A stretch of 64,000 bases of DNA from the NCBI GenBank assembly GCA_018110985.1, contig JAGAWT010000003.1, forward strand, positions 1 through 64,000, read 5' to 3'. The DNA comes from Oscillospiraceae bacterium. GTDB taxonomy: Bacteria > Bacillota > Clostridia > Oscillospirales > Ruminococcaceae. Of the stretch, positions 61,987 to 64,000 are shown one piece after another. Each line of letters starts with the position of its first letter. The first letter of the stretch is position 1. Position numbers and translations under genes: made by a program. Under the pieces are notes generated by a model. The model did no database searches. It saw nothing but the letters and a program-made list of their open reading frames with translations, and was not told the DNA's origin.

Positions 61987-63497
61987 ATCTTCTCCCTTAT
62001 AAGGCGCTGTACTCCTGCTGAAGGCATGGAGCGCACCACCTGACCGCTCATCCTTTCGGCTGCGGTGTATATATGTACATCACAGGAGCGGTTGAACCGC
62101 TGGAAGAGGTTCTGGGAGATGCGTATCTGTGCCAGTCTCTCAAAGGGGACGGAAATGGTGTGGAACATATAGAAGCTGCTGTATTTGGCGCAGACACACC
62201 TTTTGCGTATGTCAAACCCGTTGGTCATAAAGGATACAGCCTTCACCAGCAAAAGCCAGACGGAGGGTATCTCCAGTATGACCATGAAAAAGAGGATGAG
62301 GTCGTACCATTCGGGGAACACAACTGCCCCGCACAGCCCCGCCAAAGGTATCAGCATCACCATAAAGGCAGGTATGCAGATCATTCTCCAGCAGTAGAGG
62401 GAACGGGTTGATATATGGTCCCGTCCGTGGGCAAATTCCGGCAGGATCCTTTCAAGGACGAAGTAGGGGTCTCTTATACCTGGTCTGTACCCCTTTTTCG
62501 TTCTCTTTCTGTCGGCTCTGCGGGGGGTCATGCAGATGGGTATGAATACGGGTATCTCGTTTTTCTGTTTTCCGTAGCCCGTGCAGCTTATGTGGACGGA
62601 GGTAAGCCCCAGCAGCTTCATCAGCAGGTTCTGTCTCATGTCCACCATATTTATCTTCTTTGCGTTTATGATGCAGACTCTTTTGGTCACAAGCCCGGAG
62701 CTTATCCTGATACAGTTGCCTCTGCGCTCGGAGCGGAAATGCCCCAGTCTCATTATATTCCCTGCAAAGGATATGAGAAAACCTATCCCTATTATGACGG
62801 AGATCTTAACTCCTACCGGGGAAATACCCCTGATGAGGGTGCCCAGCAGTGTGCTGAGTGCATCCGAAAGACCGTCTGCCAGTTCAAAAAGCATAGCCTC
62901 CAGTTTCTCTCCGATAATGGCTGCTGAGCCTGAAACGCCCGTTATCACCAGCAGGGTGCCGGATACAGCATTGGAAAAGAAGAAGGAAAAAGCCGCCATA
63001 ACGCCCAGCCTTACACGGTAGGCGATGCTTATCTTCCTGTTTTTGCTGCTGAGATCCCTGTCCAGTATGTCAAGCATTGCCGCACACTCTTTTTCCTCCA
63101 TGACCACTACCACATCGGATCTTCTCCGTGTAAGGCAGGGAGCGTCTGTGTCCATCCTCAGCTTTACAAGTCCCAGAAACTTATACAGCGGGCTTACTGA
63201 GGCTGAGACTGCGCAGATATTCCTGTATGGAAGGTCTGTGGAGCGTGAGGGGATAAGGCCTGTTTCTATCCTGATGTGGGTCTCCTCCGTTTTGTACTTG
63301 AAGAGGAACCACTTTCCCACGGCAAAAAGCACCATTGCAGCCACTATGAACAGATCCCAGCCTGCCCCTTTTGCCCACCTTTGGAGAGACTCCATGCTGA
63401 GCCTTATGGTGGCAAGACCCCTTATGAGGGGGAAAAGCAGCATCCAGAAGTACCTTGATGTATAGCCTATTATAGCTATGGGGTGCTGTCTTTTCAT
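61983..63497 (-). CDS. Membrane protein with bacterial PH domains (YdbT-like)
   Basis: 504 residues with three repeats of a helix pair followed by a bPH2-like beta domain (IRIETGLIPSRSTDLPYRNI, IRISSGLVTKRVCIINAKKI and KRCVCAKYSSFYMFHTISVPFERLAQI). This matches YdbT-type proteins, whose role is unclear (possibly envelope stress). It overlaps both neighbours by 4 bp, so translation is coupled. Confidence 0.87.
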   Translation of the reverse strand: MKRQHPIAIIGYTSRYFWMLLFPLIRGLATIRLSMESLQRWAKGAGWDLFIVAAMVLFAVGKWFLFKYKTEETHIRIETGLIPSRSTDLPYRNICAVSASVSPLYKFLGLVKLRMDTDAPCLTRRRSDVVVVMEEKECAAMLDILDRDLSSKNRKISIAYRVRLGVMAAFSFFFSNAVSGTLLVITGVSGSAAIIGEKLEAMLFELADGLSDALSTLLGTLIRGISPVGVKISVIIGIGFLISFAGNIMRLGHFRSERRGNCIRISSGLVTKRVCIINAKKINMVDMRQNLLMKLLGLTSVHISCTGYGKQKNEIPVFIPICMTPRRADRKRTKKGYRPGIRDPYFVLERILPEFAHGRDHISTRSLYCWRMICIPAFMVMLIPLAGLCGAVVFPEWYDLILFFMVILEIPSVWLLLVKAVSFMTNGFDIRKRCVCAKYSSFYMFHTISVPFERLAQIRISQNLFQRFNRSCDVHIYTAAERMSGQVVRSMPSAGVQRLIREKM

Positions 63498-64000
63498 TTG
63501 GCACCTGCTTTGTCATCAAAGGAAAGCTGCACCGCAGGGGACGGAAAGAAATCTATCTGCATGGGGTCGGGCTCCGCAGGCTTTTCCGCCGCTTCGGCCG
63601 GAGTTGGCACCATGTCGGTCAGCTCCTCGAAAAATGCAAGCTGCTCCATTTCCTTTCTTATCACATCCGCCAGATCCGGGAATATCTCCTGACCGTCCTC
63701 CGCCACTGCATAGCTTTCCACGGGCTTTTCCGGGAGCAGGGCGGGAGCCTTTTCCTTTCTTGCGGGCTTTTCTGCAAACTCGTCTATGAACGCCATTATG
63801 CTCCTGCAGTCTTCATCGGAGAGGAAAAACATGATTATGTTGCCGCCCAGAGCCGAAAGACGGATGAAGTTGAAGCAGGTGTATTTTGAGAAGGGCATGG
63901 AGACATGGGAGGCGTGCTGTATGGCTCCTATGCGCATTATGCGGAATGTCCTTGAAAATATCCCGGAATAGGATACTATCCTGTTTTCATAGATGACATA
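63494..64000 (-). CDS. PH-domain protein, N-terminus outside the window
   Basis: The frame is open from the right edge (169 codons, TAA/TGA at 63494). Residues visible at the start (YENRIVSYSGIFSRTFRIMRIGAI, then SMPFSKY and FFLSDEDCRSIMAFI) match the second half of a bPH2 domain, so the gene continues beyond 64000; the internal ATG at 63937 is not its start. A 75-residue Pro/Ala/Glu tail follows. It pairs with the YdbT-like gene, as YdbS does in Bacillus. Confidence 0.75.
   Translation of the reverse strand, partial: YVIYENRIVSYSGIFSRTFRIMRIGAIQHASHVSMPFSKYTCFNFIRLSALGGNIIMFFLSDEDCRSIMAFIDEFAEKPARKEKAPALLPEKPVESYAVAEDGQEIFPDLADVIRKEMEQLAFFEELTDMVPTPAEAAEKPAEPDPMQIDFFPSPAVQLSFDDKAGAK

Noticed and set aside
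1..64000. CRISPR array, prophage or complete transposon
   Set aside because: No regularly spaced repeats with unique spacers, no phage structural or integrase genes and no transposase were seen; the only dispersed repeat is the 103-bp element.

Overview
The window looks like a chromosomal segment of a fibrolytic, Gram-positive gut or rumen Clostridium-class bacterium, most likely a Ruminococcus or a close relative in the Oscillospiraceae. This is inferred from gene families, strong AGGAGG-type ribosome sites, TTG/GTG starts with good Shine-Dalgarno sequences, Ser/Thr/Glu-rich lipoproteins, and a cytoplasmic xylan-breakdown set. I ran no database search. I see no prophage, CRISPR array, rRNA operon, intact transposase or complete tRNA.

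Layout. Positions 1-3.2 kb: a lipoprotein with a C39-like tail, a membrane diguanylate-cyclase-like protein with a degenerate GGDEF motif, and a cytidine-deaminase-fold protein. 3.5-6.0 kb: the rpmG-secE-nusG-rplK-rplA operon, which ends in a terminator after rplA with no rplJ-rplL. 6.0-7.7 kb: a lipoprotein, a 103-bp mobile inverted repeat and two unassigned membrane ORFs. 8.0-28.5 kb: a large carbohydrate locus. It holds an LplB/LplC-type ABC permease pair with its binding protein, a GH115 glucuronidase, a GH43 enzyme, a type B carboxylesterase, a second orphan binding protein, a sugar-sensor/GGDEF fusion, an AraC regulator, a mutarotase-fold protein, a GH3 enzyme and an SGNH-type (sialate O-acetylesterase family) esterase. 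The enzymes lack signal peptides. The simplest reading is uptake of acetylated (methyl)glucuronoxylan oligosaccharides followed by breakdown in the cytoplasm.

28.6-47.5 kb: housekeeping and envelope genes (ferredoxin-type aldo/keto reductase, DUF1292, D,D-carboxypeptidase, DUF1934, murI, a Lys/Ala-rich protein, EpsG-like membrane protein, amidohydrolase, wall-repeat protein, two GH25 lysozymes, MATE exporter, ldh, Fn3 protein, queH, SGNH lipoprotein). 47.6-55.2 kb: nth-rsmI-trmN6, mgsA, minD, a zinc-ribbon protein, and a GNAT-tsaE-acyltransferase-tsaB cluster. 55.2-64.0 kb: a second amidohydrolase, hflX, a surface ectodomain protein, and a ricT-holB-(Orn/Lys/Arg decarboxylase-like)-PH-domain operon that runs off the right edge.

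The most striking feature is a family of seven 102-103 bp near-palindromic elements, all intergenic and all downstream of a gene. They are flanked by 3-bp direct repeats of the form T(A/G)A. Five of seven pairs match exactly, and the middle base agrees in all seven. Two copies sit exactly at a TAA stop codon and leave the gene intact. Another two bracket an amidohydrolase gene. This looks like a non-autonomous transposable element (MITE) whose source transposase is not in the window. Promoters were assigned by eye; most carry a 17-bp spacer and a TGn extended -10.
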